The notes under the pieces: model-generated
Databases searched by the model: none
What the model was told of the DNA's origin: nothing
What the model saw: the letters and a program-made list of their open reading frames with translations, nothing else
NCBI RefSeq assembly: GCF_002305895.1
Contig: NZ_CP022203.1
Span: 5,682,501-5,746,500 of the forward strand
From: Corallococcus macrosporus DSM 14697
Lineage (GTDB): Bacteria > Myxococcota > Myxococcia > Myxococcales > Myxococcaceae
Direction of reading: 5' to 3'
DNA length: 64,000 nt
In this document: one piece after another, positions 25,168 through 34,034 of the stretch
How the letters are laid out: every line of letters starts with the position of its first letter
How positions within the stretch are numbered: position 1 is the stretch's first letter
Position numbers and translations under genes: made by a program

Positions 25168-25853
25168 ACACTTTTCGCGGGGGCTGGCTCTCCCCCTCGC
25201 TTCGCGAGCATGGCCAGGAACGCCCGGAAGTAGACCACCGCGCTCCACACCGAGAAGGCACCCGACAGGTAGACGAGCACCTGGCCCACCCGGTTGTAGT
25301 CCACCGGCACCGAGAAGCTGCCCAGCTCCAGCGGATGCACGTAGTGGACGCACAGCGAGATGATGCCCACCAGTTGGAGGGACGTCTTCCACTTCCCCTC
25401 CTGCCCCGCGGCGATGACCATGCCCTCGCTGGCGGCGATGGTGCGCAGCCCGCTGACGATGAGCTCCCGCGCCAGCAGCACGATGACCACCCACGCGGCG
25501 ATGCGCCCCAGCCGCACCATCATCACCAGGGCCGCCATGGCGATGAGCTTGTCGGCCAGCGGGTCCATGAACTTGCCGACCACGGTGATGAGGTTCCACT
25601 TCCGCGCGAGGTAGCCGTCAACCACGTCGGTGATGGCGGCCACCGCGAAGACGAGCCCCGCCAGCAGCGAGTTGAGGGGGTCCGCGTCGTAGGTCAGCCA
25701 CACGAAGAGCGGGATGATGAGGATGCGCCCCAACGTGAGCATGTTGGGCAGGTTCCAGAACTCCTGCACCAACACGCTGGGCTTGCGCGCCGCGCGCTTC
25801 CGGGCGCGCTCCTCTCGCTTCCGCTGTTTCCGCGCCGCTCGGTCCGTGGCCAT
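25164..25853 (-). CDS. pgsA: CDP-diacylglycerol-glycerol-3-phosphate 3-phosphatidyltransferase
   Basis: An inner-membrane enzyme that makes phosphatidylglycerol phosphate, the first committed step to phosphatidylglycerol and cardiolipin. The 229 residues begin with a highly basic cytoplasmic segment (RKQRKREERARKRAARK), longer than in most PgsA, followed by WNLPNMLTLGRILIIPLFVW. The CDP-alcohol phosphotransferase motif D-x2-DG-x2-AR-x8-G-x3-D-x3-D is complete (DVVDGYLAR ... GKFMDPLAD). Five to six hydrophobic helices follow. The ATG at 25853 is 13 nt after the upstream TPR-AIM24 gene, so slt, tpr-AIM24 and pgsA are probably co-transcribed. Confidence 0.93.
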   Translation of the reverse strand: MATDRAARKQRKREERARKRAARKPSVLVQEFWNLPNMLTLGRILIIPLFVWLTYDADPLNSLLAGLVFAVAAITDVVDGYLARKWNLITVVGKFMDPLADKLIAMAALVMMVRLGRIAAWVVIVLLARELIVSGLRTIAASEGMVIAAGQEGKWKTSLQLVGIISLCVHYVHPLELGSFSVPVDYNRVGQVLVYLSGAFSVWSAVVYFRAFLAMLAKRGGEPAPAKSV

Positions 25854-25866
25854 GGCAGGGGCCCTT

Positions 25867-27405
25867 CTATCGGACACCGAGGGCAATGAGGGCAAAACCT
25901 TCACCGCCCAGCTCCACCGCCGCCCGGAGCACCTCCCCGGAGGAGGACTTGAGCAGCGGAACCATGCGCGGCGACAGGTTCCCCTGCCACCCCACCAGGT
26001 GCGTCAGCGGCACCGACACCGGCTGGTCCTGGCGCACCGCCACCGCGCGCAGCGGCCCGGGGAGGCTCAACAGCACCCGCCCCTGCCCTCGCAGGTGCAC
26101 CAGGTCCAGGTCCGGCGCGATGTCCGACGGCACGCGGCCGTTCTCGAACATGATCGCTTCCTCGAAGGCGAACACGCACTCGTCGCGGAAGTAGGCAGAG
26201 TCCTCCCCCAGGTCCACCGCCAGGAAGGTGCGGGCCGCGGCCGGCTCCAGGTACAGGACGCCGCTGCCCCGGGCGCGCACCATCCGCGCCGCCCCCTCCC
26301 CGAAGGCCTTGTCCGTGGCCCGCCCCCGGAAGCGCTTCATCTCCGGCTGGAAGCCGAGCTGGCCCGTCAGCGCCACCAGTCCGTCCAGGCGCGTCAGCAG
26401 CTCCCCTTCCACGGCCACGCTGAAGCAGCCCGGTCCTTCGCTGAAGGGCCGCGCCGGCTCGCCGCCCGGCAGCACGACCGAGGCCGCGAGCCCGGCGAGC
26501 GACCGCCCCGCCCCTTCACCGGCAACGGACGACTCCGGCGAGGCGGGGGCCAGTGACGCGCCCTCGACGGCGGCGGGCGACTCCGGCGCCGCGGGGGCCA
26601 GCGACGCCGCGGGCACCTTGCGCAGGTGCAGGCGCGTCAGCGGAACCGGCGCCGCGGGCTCGCTCGCGGCCACCGCCGCGGACGTCTCCTCGAAGGCGGA
26701 CTCGGGAGGCGACTCCTGCTCGGCGCCAGCGGCCACGTCTTCAGCCGCGGCGGGCGGGGCCTCCGCCAGGGCGCTGGGGCCCTCGTCCTCGGCGAAGCGA
26801 ATCTCCTCCTCTTGCGCCTCGGGCGCCGGGGCGGGGGGCGCCGCCGGCGGAGGCGGGCTCGGCGGCTCCACGGGCCCGCCCCGGGGCGCGGGCGCCGCGG
26901 GGGCCGGCTTCCCGTAGGCCTCGCCCGCGATGGCGCGCGACATCTTCTCCGCCATCACGTCACTGCCCGCGAGCAGGAAGTGCTCCCGGGCGCGGCCGTA
27001 CTCCCCCATCTGCGCCAGCGTGAGGCCCAGGTAGTTCTGGGCCTTCTGGTGCTCGGGGGCCAGGTCGGTGGCCGTCTCGAACTCGCGGGCCGCCCGCTGG
27101 AGCGCGGACGTCTTCAGGTACACGAGCCCCAGGTTCACCCGGAGCGTCGGGTCCACGGGGTTGTCGCGGACCAGCATCTCGTACAGCTCGGCCGCCCTGT
27201 CATACAGGCCGAGCTTGAAGTAGCAGAGGCCCAGCAGGTTCTGCGCCTTCTCCATGCGGGGCTGGAGCTGGTGGGCTCGCTCCAGGAACGGCTGGGCCTC
27301 GTGGACCTGGCCTGCGGCCAGCAGCTCGCCACCGAGGGAGAGCTGCTGGAGGAACTCGTCATCAGCGGGGCTGTGCTCCCCCCGCCCCTTCGCGCGCGTC
27401 GTCAT
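25867..27405 (-). CDS. TPR and AIM24 domain protein
   Basis: A 512-residue cytoplasmic protein of unknown role. Residues 20-150 are at least three TPR units (AEKxQNLLGLCYFKLGLYDRA-like; PTLRVNLGLVYLKTSALQRA; KAQNYLGLTLAQMGEYGRA). Residues 165-320 are a low-complexity Ala/Pro/Glu linker. Residues 325-510 are an AIM24-type double beta-helix (FSVAVEGELLTRLDGLVAL; GSGVLYLEPAAARTFLAVDL; LVHLRGQGRVLLSLPG). The joining of a protein-binding TPR array to AIM24 through a flexible linker suggests an adaptor, but no function is established. The ATG at 27405 overlaps the end of the lytic transglycosylase gene by 44 nt. Confidence 0.88.
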   Translation of the reverse strand: MTTRAKGRGEHSPADDEFLQQLSLGGELLAAGQVHEAQPFLERAHQLQPRMEKAQNLLGLCYFKLGLYDRAAELYEMLVRDNPVDPTLRVNLGLVYLKTSALQRAAREFETATDLAPEHQKAQNYLGLTLAQMGEYGRAREHFLLAGSDVMAEKMSRAIAGEAYGKPAPAAPAPRGGPVEPPSPPPPAAPPAPAPEAQEEEIRFAEDEGPSALAEAPPAAAEDVAAGAEQESPPESAFEETSAAVAASEPAAPVPLTRLHLRKVPAASLAPAAPESPAAVEGASLAPASPESSVAGEGAGRSLAGLAASVVLPGGEPARPFSEGPGCFSVAVEGELLTRLDGLVALTGQLGFQPEMKRFRGRATDKAFGEGAARMVRARGSGVLYLEPAAARTFLAVDLGEDSAYFRDECVFAFEEAIMFENGRVPSDIAPDLDLVHLRGQGRVLLSLPGPLRAVAVRQDQPVSVPLTHLVGWQGNLSPRMVPLLKSSSGEVLRAAVELGGEGFALIALGVR

Positions 27406-28048
27406 TCTGGGATGTGGGCTCGCTGGGGCCGCTCGCGACGGCCGCCTCGCGCTCCTTGTAGTGGTAGTAGAGCTTGAGCACCTTGCGCACGTACCCCTGC
27501 GTCTCCTGATACGGGGGGACCTTGCCGCCGTAGCGCTTCACCGCTTCGGGGCCGGCGTTGTACGCCGCGACCATCTTCACCATGTCACCGTCGAACATGT
27601 TGGCGAGCACCCGCAGGTAGCGCACGCCCCCCTCGATGTTGTCGCGCTCGTCGAAGATGTCCTTCACGTACATGTCCGACGCCGTGGCCGGCATGAGCTG
27701 CATCAGCCCGCTGGCGCCCTTGTGGCTGAGCGCGTTGGGGTTGAAGTTGCTCTCGGTGTGCATGATGGCGCGCACCAGCGCCGGCGGGATGCGGTAGCGC
27801 AGCGCCGCGGCGGTGATGTGCGGATCCAACTCCGGCGGCGTCCGCTTGCGCCCCACCACCGGCGTGTTCTTCGTGGGGGCCTTGGTGAAGGTGCCCTTCA
27901 ACGTCTTCGCCCGCTTGCTGCCCGCGGGCTGCACGTTCGTATAGATGATGGTGCCGTCCTTCTCGACGTACCGGTAGATGGCATCCGCCCCCGCCGAAAA
28001 GGGCAGGGCCAGCATGGCGGCGGCAAGGAACGCGGAAGGAGCACGCAT
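27362..28048 (-). CDS. Exported lytic transglycosylase with DUF4124 domain
   Basis: A 228-residue periplasmic murein hydrolase. Residues 1-22 are a signal peptide (FLAAAMLALPFSAGA). Residues 24-60 match DUF4124 (IYRYVEKDGTIIYTNVQP), a small domain common before SLT domains in proteobacteria. The soluble lytic transglycosylase core follows, with the catalytic Glu in MHTESNFNPNA, then KGASGLMQLMPATA, and VAAYNAGPEAVKRYGG. The ATG at 28048 directly precedes the signal peptide; upstream residues of the longer frame overlap the nadB promoter and are not credible. Its 3' end overlaps the next gene by 44 nt; the gene is divergent from nadB with an 88-bp gap. Confidence 0.93.
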   Translation of the reverse strand: MRAPSAFLAAAMLALPFSAGADAIYRYVEKDGTIIYTNVQPAGSKRAKTLKGTFTKAPTKNTPVVGRKRTPPELDPHITAAALRYRIPPALVRAIMHTESNFNPNALSHKGASGLMQLMPATASDMYVKDIFDERDNIEGGVRYLRVLANMFDGDMVKMVAAYNAGPEAVKRYGGKVPPYQETQGYVRKVLKLYYHYKEREAAVASGPSEPTSQNDDAREGAGGAQPR

Positions 28049-28136
28049 ATCGGGCCCACGAACCTTAGACACCCGCGGGAAAGTCCTCAAGAAAACGCCT
28101 TGTTTCCAGCACTTACAGTCGTTAAGGCTGCTCACC

Positions 28137-29726
28137 ATGCCCCATCGGTTCGATTTCCTCGTTCTGGGAGGCGGTGTGGCGGGCCTCTCGTTCGCCCTCC
28201 AGGCGGCCCGCCATGGGACGGTGGCCATCCTCACCAAGCGTGACCGCTTCGAGAGCAACACCGCCTATGCCCAGGGCGGTATCGCCAGCGTGCTCGCGCC
28301 GTCCGACACGTTCGAGGCCCACATCGAGGATACGCTGGTGGCCGGTGCGGGGCTGTGCCACCGCGACGCGGTGGAAGTCACGGTGAAGGAGGGCCCCACC
28401 CGGGTGCAGGAGCTGGTGGACCTGGGCGCGGACTTCAACCGCCGCATCACCGGCGAGTTCGACCTCACCCGCGAGGGGGGCCACTCCGCCCGCCGCATCA
28501 TCCACTCGGGCGACATCACCGGCCGCGAGGTGCAGCGCGCGCTGCTCGCCGCCTGTGACGAGGTGCCCAACATCACCTTCTTCCAGCACACGGCCGCCAT
28601 CGACCTCATCCAGGACCGGCGCCGCCCCGCGCCCAGCGTGGGCCGCTGTCAGGGCGTCTACGCGCTGCTGGAGGGCGGCGAAATCGAGCGCTTCCTGGCC
28701 AAGGTGACGGTGCTGGCCACCGGCGGCGCGGGCAAGGTCTACCTGTACACGTCCAACCCGGACGTGGCCACCGGCGACGGCGTGGCCATGGCGTACCGCG
28801 CGGGCGCGAAGGTGGCGAACATGGAGTTCTACCAGTTCCACCCCACCTGCCTGTACCACCCGGAGGCCAAGAGCTTCCTCATCAGCGAGGCCCTGCGCGG
28901 CGAGGGCGGCAAGCTGAAGCTCAAGAGCGGCGCGTCCTTCATGGAGCGCTACCACCCCATGGGCGCGCTCGCCCCGCGTGACGTGGTGGCGCGCGCCATC
29001 GACGCGGAGATGAAGCGCACCGGTGACGACTGCGTCTACCTGGACATGACGCACCTGGGGCGCGCCTTCCTCGCCGAGCGCTTCCCCAACATCTACGCCA
29101 CCTGCAAGGCGTTCAACATCGACATGGCCGCGCAGCCCATCCCCGTCGTCCCGGCCGCCCACTACATGTGCGGCGGCGTGGTGACGGACCTGGAGGGGCG
29201 CACCAACGTGCCGGGCCTGTACGCCATTGGCGAGGTCACCTGCACCGGCCTGCATGGCGCCAACCGGCTCGCCTCCAACTCGCTGCTGGAGGGGCTGGTG
29301 TTCGGCCACCGCGCCGTCCAGGTGGCCGCCGAGGAGGTGCGCGCCCAGCCCGTCCCCGCGGAGGACCCGCCGGCGTGGGACTCGGGCAGCGCGGTGGAGT
29401 CGGACGAGAGCGTCGTCGTCACCCACAACTGGGACGAGATTCGCCGGCTCATGTGGAACTACGTCGGCATCGTCCGCACGGACAAGCGGCTGATGCGCGC
29501 GCGGCGCCGGCTGGAGCTGCTGCGCGAGGAGATTCGCGACTACTACTGGCGCTTCAAGGTGACCCGCGACGTCATCGAGCTGCGGAACATCGCCGACGTG
29601 GCCTACCTCATCGTCGACTGCGCCAGCCGCCGCAAGGAGAGCCGCGGCCTGCACTACACCCTGGACTACCCGCACCCGGACGACCACCGCTGGCTTCGGG
29701 ACACCGTCGTGTCCAGGGAGCCCTGA
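28137..29726 (+). CDS. nadB: L-aspartate oxidase
   Basis: NadB oxidises L-aspartate to iminoaspartate using FAD, the first step of de novo NAD synthesis. The 529-residue length is normal. It shows the FAD-binding GGGVAGLSFALQAAR, SNTAYAQGGIASVL (substrate/FAD loop typical of NadB and fumarate reductases), HSGDITGREVQRAL, QFHPTCLYHP, and the HGANRLASNSLLEGLVFG signature. The ATG at 28137 has AAGG about 9 nt upstream. nadA and nadC are not adjacent. The gene is followed after 6 nt by a rhomboid gene. Confidence 0.97.
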   Translation: MPHRFDFLVLGGGVAGLSFALQAARHGTVAILTKRDRFESNTAYAQGGIASVLAPSDTFEAHIEDTLVAGAGLCHRDAVEVTVKEGPTRVQELVDLGADFNRRITGEFDLTREGGHSARRIIHSGDITGREVQRALLAACDEVPNITFFQHTAAIDLIQDRRRPAPSVGRCQGVYALLEGGEIERFLAKVTVLATGGAGKVYLYTSNPDVATGDGVAMAYRAGAKVANMEFYQFHPTCLYHPEAKSFLISEALRGEGGKLKLKSGASFMERYHPMGALAPRDVVARAIDAEMKRTGDDCVYLDMTHLGRAFLAERFPNIYATCKAFNIDMAAQPIPVVPAAHYMCGGVVTDLEGRTNVPGLYAIGEVTCTGLHGANRLASNSLLEGLVFGHRAVQVAAEEVRAQPVPAEDPPAWDSGSAVESDESVVVTHNWDEIRRLMWNYVGIVRTDKRLMRARRRLELLREEIRDYYWRFKVTRDVIELRNIADVAYLIVDCASRRKESRGLHYTLDYPHPDDHRWLRDTVVSREP

Positions 29727-29732
29727 TTTCGC

Positions 29733-30473
29733 ATGTCCTCCCGTCCGCGACGCATCCTCGACGCGCCCTCCTCCGCCCAGGGAGGTGAAGGCCCCGGCAC
29801 CCCACCGCCCGGCCCGCCCGTGAAGGGCCCTCCGCTGCCGCGGCCCTGGGTGTGCTACGCGCTCATCGCCTGCGCGGTGTCCCTCTACGTGGCCGAGCAG
29901 GTCCTCCCGCTCTCCCAGGTCGTCTCCAGCGAGCGCGGGCTGATGCACATCCCGCCCCTGGGCCTGTTCGGCCCCTTCGTGCAGGCGGGCCAGTACTGGC
30001 GGCTGCTGGGCGCGGTGCTGGAGCACGGCAGTCCCCTCCACCTCATCTTCAACATGTCGGTGGTGGTGACGCTCGGCTTCACGCTGGAGCGCGGCATCGG
30101 CAGCCTGCGCTTCTTCGGCCTGTCGTTGGTGACGGCGCTGGGGGCGTCCACCTTCTCGCTCATCTTCGACTTCGACGTGCCCACGGTGGGCGCGTCCGGA
30201 ATGATTCTGGGCTGGGCGGGGGCCATGCTGCCCGTCGCCACGCGCGAGGGCCGCCGGGACTTGTTCATCTGGCTGGCGCAGGTGGCCGTCCTCAGCCTGC
30301 TGCCCTTCGTGAGCTGGGCGGGGCACCTGGGCGGCTTCCTCTTCGGCCTGCCCTGCGGCCTGGCCCTGCGGATGGGGCGCCAGGTCTACGCCCGCGCCCT
30401 GCCCATCCTGCTCTTCCTCTCCGTGGTGGTGGCGCTCTACGCCGCCCACCCCGAGCGACGTGGAGGCCTGTGA
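29733..30473 (+). CDS. Rhomboid-family intramembrane serine protease
   Basis: An inner-membrane protease of 246 residues with a Pro-rich cytoplasmic N-terminus (1-40) and about six helices. The catalytic Ser lies in VGASGMILG (GxSG) and the catalytic His in WAGHLGGFLFG; the HLIFNM loop after the first helices carries the conserved His-x-x-x-N. These are the full active-site set. The substrate is unknown. Its placement 6 nt after nadB and 1 nt before the LOG gene suggests one transcript. Confidence 0.93.
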   Translation: MSSRPRRILDAPSSAQGGEGPGTPPPGPPVKGPPLPRPWVCYALIACAVSLYVAEQVLPLSQVVSSERGLMHIPPLGLFGPFVQAGQYWRLLGAVLEHGSPLHLIFNMSVVVTLGFTLERGIGSLRFFGLSLVTALGASTFSLIFDFDVPTVGASGMILGWAGAMLPVATREGRRDLFIWLAQVAVLSLLPFVSWAGHLGGFLFGLPCGLALRMGRQVYARALPILLFLSVVVALYAAHPERRGGL

Positions 30474-30474
30474 C

Positions 30475-31068
30475 ATGGAAGTGCGAAGTGTCTGTGTGTT
30501 CTGCGGCTCCCGGCCCGGCGCGCGTCCGGAGTACCTGGACGCGGCCACGCGCATGGGCGCCGAGCTGGCGCGGCGGGGGCTGACGCTCGTCTACGGCGGC
30601 GCCAGCGTGGGGCTCATGGGCGCGGTGGCGGACGGCGCGCTGGCCGCGGGCGGCAAGGTGGTGGGCGTGCTGCCCGGCTTCCTCGGCGCCAAGGAGCTGG
30701 CCCACCGGGGCCTCACGGAGCTGCACTCCGTCGGCTCCATGCATGAGCGCAAGGCGCTGATGGCGGAGCGCTCGGACGCCTTCGTCGCCCTGCCGGGGGG
30801 CTTCGGCACGCTCGACGAGCTCTTCGAAATCGTCACCTGGGCCCAGCTCGGCCTGCACCGCAAACCCATGGGCCTGCTGGACACGCGCGGCTTCTTCCAA
30901 CCGCTGCTGGCCATGGCGCGGCACCACGCGGAGGAAGGCTTCGTGCCCGTGGAGCAGGTCGCGCCCTTCGCCGTGAGCGCGTCCCCCAGCGACCTGGTGG
31001 ACCGGCTGCTCGCGGGGCCGACGATGCCGACCGTCGAGAAGTGGCTGAGGCGCCCCAGCCAGACGTGA
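30475..31068 (+). CDS. LOG-family nucleoside 5'-monophosphate phosphoribohydrolase
   Basis: A cytosolic 197-residue enzyme of the lonely-guy family, which releases a base from (cytokinin) nucleoside monophosphates. It has the family motifs VCVFCGSRPGARPEYLD, YGGASVGLMGAVAD, MHERKALM and ALPGGFGTLDELFE (PGGxGTxxE). The ATG at 30475 has GGAGG 8 nt upstream. In bacteria the physiological substrate is usually uncertain, and no cytokinin role is implied. It converges with the lipoprotein gene, leaving a 6-bp gap with no terminator visible. Confidence 0.93.
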   Translation: MEVRSVCVFCGSRPGARPEYLDAATRMGAELARRGLTLVYGGASVGLMGAVADGALAAGGKVVGVLPGFLGAKELAHRGLTELHSVGSMHERKALMAERSDAFVALPGGFGTLDELFEIVTWAQLGLHRKPMGLLDTRGFFQPLLAMARHHAEEGFVPVEQVAPFAVSASPSDLVDRLLAGPTMPTVEKWLRRPSQT

Positions 31069-31074
31069 GCCGCG

Positions 31075-31707
31075 CTACCGCGCGTTGACCTGCATGTCCG
31101 CCTTGCCCAACGACGAGGCCATGCGGAACGTCACCGTCTCCGTGCCGGGCGGAATGACGGGGCGCCCGTCGGACATCTGCGTGGGGAACTGAATCTCCCA
31201 CCCCACCCAGAAAATGGACGTGTACGGGTAGTACGCCCGCGTCTGCATGTTCACCCGGCCCAGCCGGCGGATGCGCGACGGCGTCACCTCGCCGGCGGGC
31301 GTCACCAGCGCCAGGCGCCAGATGGAGTGCTTGTAGTCGAAGTCGGCGTAGACGAAGTCGTTGAAGTGCACGCCCAGGAAGAACTCGTGGACCTGCGCCG
31401 CCTCCGCCCGCTCCTCGGCGAGCATCTGCTCCACCTTCACCGTGGGGAGCTGCTGGAAGGCGGCCTGGCGGTGCACGCGCGCCTCGCGGAAGGCCTGCGT
31501 CTGCAACGTCACGCCCGCGAACACGCGGGTGTCGAAGCCGTCGTAGATTTCCTTGCTGCCGCTGTAGCGCGCCAGGATCTTCCGGTAGGAGTGCTCGGCG
31601 TGCTCGTCCGGCAGCGACGGCGGCGGATCACTGATGGCCGTCGGCGGCGTGGTGACACAGCCCGCGAGCAGCCCCGCCAGCGCCGCGGTGATGAACCGGC
31701 GCTTCAC
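31075..31707 (-). CDS. Predicted outer-membrane or periplasmic lipoprotein
   Basis: A 210-residue lipoprotein: a basic start (KRRF), hydrophobic core and lipobox LLAGC with the Cys at about residue 17. The mature part is mixed alpha/beta with ARYSGSKEIYDGFDTRVFAG and IFWVGWEIQFP; I do not recognise the family. Its ATG overlaps the pyrE stop as ATGA, so it is the last gene of the bacNOP-padC-pyrE transcript. Confidence 0.85.
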   Translation of the reverse strand: MKRRFITAALAGLLAGCVTTPPTAISDPPPSLPDEHAEHSYRKILARYSGSKEIYDGFDTRVFAGVTLQTQAFREARVHRQAAFQQLPTVKVEQMLAEERAEAAQVHEFFLGVHFNDFVYADFDYKHSIWRLALVTPAGEVTPSRIRRLGRVNMQTRAYYPYTSIFWVGWEIQFPTQMSDGRPVIPPGTETVTFRMASSLGKADMQVNAR

Positions 31708-32270
31708 GGAATGAAGTCCTTGCGGGTGAAGAGCGTGTGCAGCCGGTGGCCCGAGGCCTCCACGGCTTCACGTCCGCCCTCCAACCGGTCCACCAGCGCG
31801 AAGGCGCCCAGCACCTTCAGGCCTTCCAACTGCGCCCGCTCAATGGCCTTGAGCGTGGAGGCGCCCGTCGTCACGACGTCCTCCACGATGGCCACCGCCG
31901 CGCCCTGCCCCAGCCCGCTCAGGCCCTCAACCCACTGGCCCGTGCCGTGCCCCTTGGGCTCCTTGCGCACGATGAAGGCCGCCAGCGGCGTGCCGGAGAG
32001 ATAGCCGGTGAGGCTCACCGCGGACGCCAGCGGGTCCGCGCCCAGCGTCAGCCCGCCCACGCCCACGGCCTCGGGGGCCTCCCGGCGGATGGCCTCCAGG
32101 AACAGCCGGCCAATGAGGAAGTGGCCCTCGGCCAGCAGCGCCGTGCGCTTGCAGTCGATGTAGAAGTCCGACTCCTTGCCGGACGAGAGCACCACGCGGC
32201 GCCGCTCGAAGGAGCGCTCCGTGAGCAGCTCCAACAGCCGGGCGCGGTCACGCACGAGCGGTTCGGCCAT
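31704..32270 (-). CDS. pyrE: Orotate phosphoribosyltransferase
   Basis: PyrE makes orotidine 5'-monophosphate from orotate and PRPP in pyrimidine synthesis. The 188-residue protein carries the PRPP-binding motif VAIVEDVVTTGAST, plus FYIDCKR and GVGGLTLGADPLA. It is a little shorter than the E. coli enzyme (213). The ATG at 32270 is 3 nt after the padC stop, so pyrimidine synthesis and the chromosome-segregation adaptor share a transcript. Confidence 0.95.
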   Translation of the reverse strand: MAEPLVRDRARLLELLTERSFERRRVVLSSGKESDFYIDCKRTALLAEGHFLIGRLFLEAIRREAPEAVGVGGLTLGADPLASAVSLTGYLSGTPLAAFIVRKEPKGHGTGQWVEGLSGLGQGAAVAIVEDVVTTGASTLKAIERAQLEGLKVLGAFALVDRLEGGREAVEASGHRLHTLFTRKDFIP

Positions 32271-32273
32271 GGC

Positions 32274-33971
32274 CTACAACCCCTCCAGGTAGGTGACGAG
32301 CTCCGACGAATACCGGAGCTGCATCAGGAGCTCCGCCTTGCGCGACTCGTCCAGCGCGGCGAACACGTCCGCCAGCAGCGAGAGGTCCTGATTGATGGCG
32401 CCGAGCCGCTGCGCCACTTCCTGCGCCAGCTCGTCGGCGTCAATCTCCTCCTCGACGCCCTCCGGCGCCAGGGTGTCCTCGGTGGCGAGCGCCTTCTCCA
32501 GCATGTCGCGGACGGCCGCGCTCAGGCGCCCCTGGGCCTCGAGCTCGTCGCGCTTCGCCTCCAGCACCTCCGGCCCCACCGGCGTGGCGTGGATGGCCTC
32601 CGCCAGCGACATCACCAGCGCGTCCTCGTCGGAGAGCCGCAGGTGGATTCGCGCCTGCACCGCGTCCCGCTTGAGGAAGCGCAGCGCCGCCACGCGCCGG
32701 AACCCGCAGACGAGCTGGTAGCGGTCCTCGCCCGCCGGGCGGACGTCCACCGGGAACAACTGCCCCAGCCGCGCGATGTCCGTGGCCAGCCCCGACACGT
32801 CACCTTCGGGGCGGAGCTTGAACGTGCTGTCGTCCTGCAGCTTCTCCAGCGACAGGAGCACCGTCGTCACCCGGCCCGACAGCCGCTGCTCGGGCTCGGC
32901 GAGGACGTCCTCCTGCGACGCGTCGTCCGAGGCGCTGCCCGCGTCGCCCTCGGGCTCGCCAGTCCAGAACGGCCCTTGCGGACGCTCCTCCAGCTTGGGC
33001 GTCGGCGGAGATTCCGCATCGCCCGGAGCCTGCGCGGCGCGGGCGTCAGCGCTGGCGTTGGCGCCCGATCCACTTCCGTCCTGCCCCTGGGACTCACTCA
33101 CGGCTCGGTGCTCGCCCTGCGCATGAGACTCATCCTTGGCATGTGGCGCGTCGTGGCCGTGGGACGCCTCGCCGGCCTGAAGTCCACTGTCCTGCGAACC
33201 TGTCTGTTCCTGGGAGGCCTCCCGCGCGGCCTGGCCTTCGGCGCCCCCTGTGCCATTACCGGCCGGGGCGTCATCCGCGGTCGACGCGCCGTCGGCCTGG
33301 TGCTCGGCGTTCTGTCCGTGGGGCTCACCCTGAGCGGAAGGCGTGCCCTCCGTCTGGGAGTTGGCGTTCTCCCCCTGGGACGCGCTCAGAGCGGAGGGCG
33401 AGCTCTCAGCCCGGTGCTCGGCGTTCTGCCCCTGGGCGTCGCCCTGCTCCGAAGATGCACCGTCAGCCCGGTGCTCGGCGTTCTGCCCCTGGGAGTCGCC
33501 CTGCTCCGAAGATGCACCCTCAGCCCGGTGCTCGGCGTTCTCGCCCTGGCCTGCAGGCGTACCGTCAGCCCGGTGTTCGGCGTTCTGGGCATGGGGCGCG
33601 GCCTGGTCCGCGGGCGTGCCCTCGGCCTGGTGGCCTGCGTTCTGCCCCTGAGACTCGCCCTGTCCTACAGGCGTGCCCTCGGCGCCGTGCCCTTGTGGGG
33701 AATCGTTGCCCTGGCGCCCGGCGCCCTGCGGGGAATCGTCGCGCGGACGCTCGCCCTGCTCGGGCGACGCGCCCTCGGCCGGAGCGCTTCCTTCCGCCCG
33801 GGGCTCCCCCTGGCCCGGGGACGCGCCCTCGCGCGACTCCCCCGAAGCCTGCGAATCGGCGCTCACGGCACCGCCAGTGCCGCCGTCCTGCCCGGACGAC
33901 GTCTGCGAGCCACCCTCGGGCCCAGCACCCGCCGTCCCATCCTGTCCATCAACCCTGTGCTCGGCGTCCAT
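32274..33971 (-). CDS. padC: PadC, ParB-like CTPase adaptor linking ParABS to bactofilins
   Basis: In M. xanthus PadC binds bactofilin filaments and ParA/ParB, positioning the segregation machinery, and its ParB/Srx-like domain binds CTP. From the ATG at 33971 (AGGGGTG upstream) the protein has 565 residues. Residues 15-330 are a disordered, highly acidic, Gly/Gln/Ala-rich region with tandem repeats (unit [19 protein letters not shown]). Residues 365-480 are the ParB/Srx fold ([14 protein letters not shown]; the C-motif-like [22 protein letters not shown]). A C-terminal helical part ([20 protein letters not shown]) follows. It lacks the helix-turn-helix of canonical ParB. It lies directly after three bactofilin genes, as in M. 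xanthus. An alternative start 13 codons upstream is less likely. Confidence 0.95.
   Translation of the reverse strand: MDAEHRVDGQDGTAGAGPEGGSQTSSGQDGGTGGAVSADSQASGESREGASPGQGEPRAEGSAPAEGASPEQGERPRDDSPQGAGRQGNDSPQGHGAEGTPVGQGESQGQNAGHQAEGTPADQAAPHAQNAEHRADGTPAGQGENAEHRAEGASSEQGDSQGQNAEHRADGASSEQGDAQGQNAEHRAESSPSALSASQGENANSQTEGTPSAQGEPHGQNAEHQADGASTADDAPAGNGTGGAEGQAAREASQEQTGSQDSGLQAGEASHGHDAPHAKDESHAQGEHRAVSESQGQDGSGSGANASADARAAQAPGDAESPPTPKLEERPQGPFWTGEPEGDAGSASDDASQEDVLAEPEQRLSGRVTTVLLSLEKLQDDSTFKLRPEGDVSGLATDIARLGQLFPVDVRPAGEDRYQLVCGFRRVAALRFLKRDAVQARIHLRLSDEDALVMSLAEAIHATPVGPEVLEAKRDELEAQGRLSAAVRDMLEKALATEDTLAPEGVEEEIDADELAQEVAQRLGAINQDLSLLADVFAALDESRKAELLMQLRYSSELVTYLEGL
33407..33540 (-). 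repeat. 57-bp in-frame tandem repeats inside padC
   Basis: Two near-identical 57-bp units (33407-33463 and 33464-33520) and the start of a third at 33521 encode a 19-residue repeat of the type [19 protein letters not shown]. More diverged units extend to about 33300 and 33760. The length is a multiple of three, so the number of copies can change without breaking the frame. Confidence 0.9.
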
Positions 33972-34034
33972 GGTGGCACCCCTGATATGCCCACGCACCC
34001 GCACCGCCACGACTGGCGGCGCGGGTGGTGCGCG

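Noticed and set aside
28122-30554. 810-codon minus-strand frame over nadB and rhomboid
   Set aside because: Antisense shadow; nadB and rhomboid motifs are complete on the plus strand.
33143-33985. Repetitive plus-strand frame and a CRISPR-like look of the repeats
   Set aside because: The 57-bp units have no unique spacers, stay in frame with padC on the minus strand and encode an amino-acid repeat.
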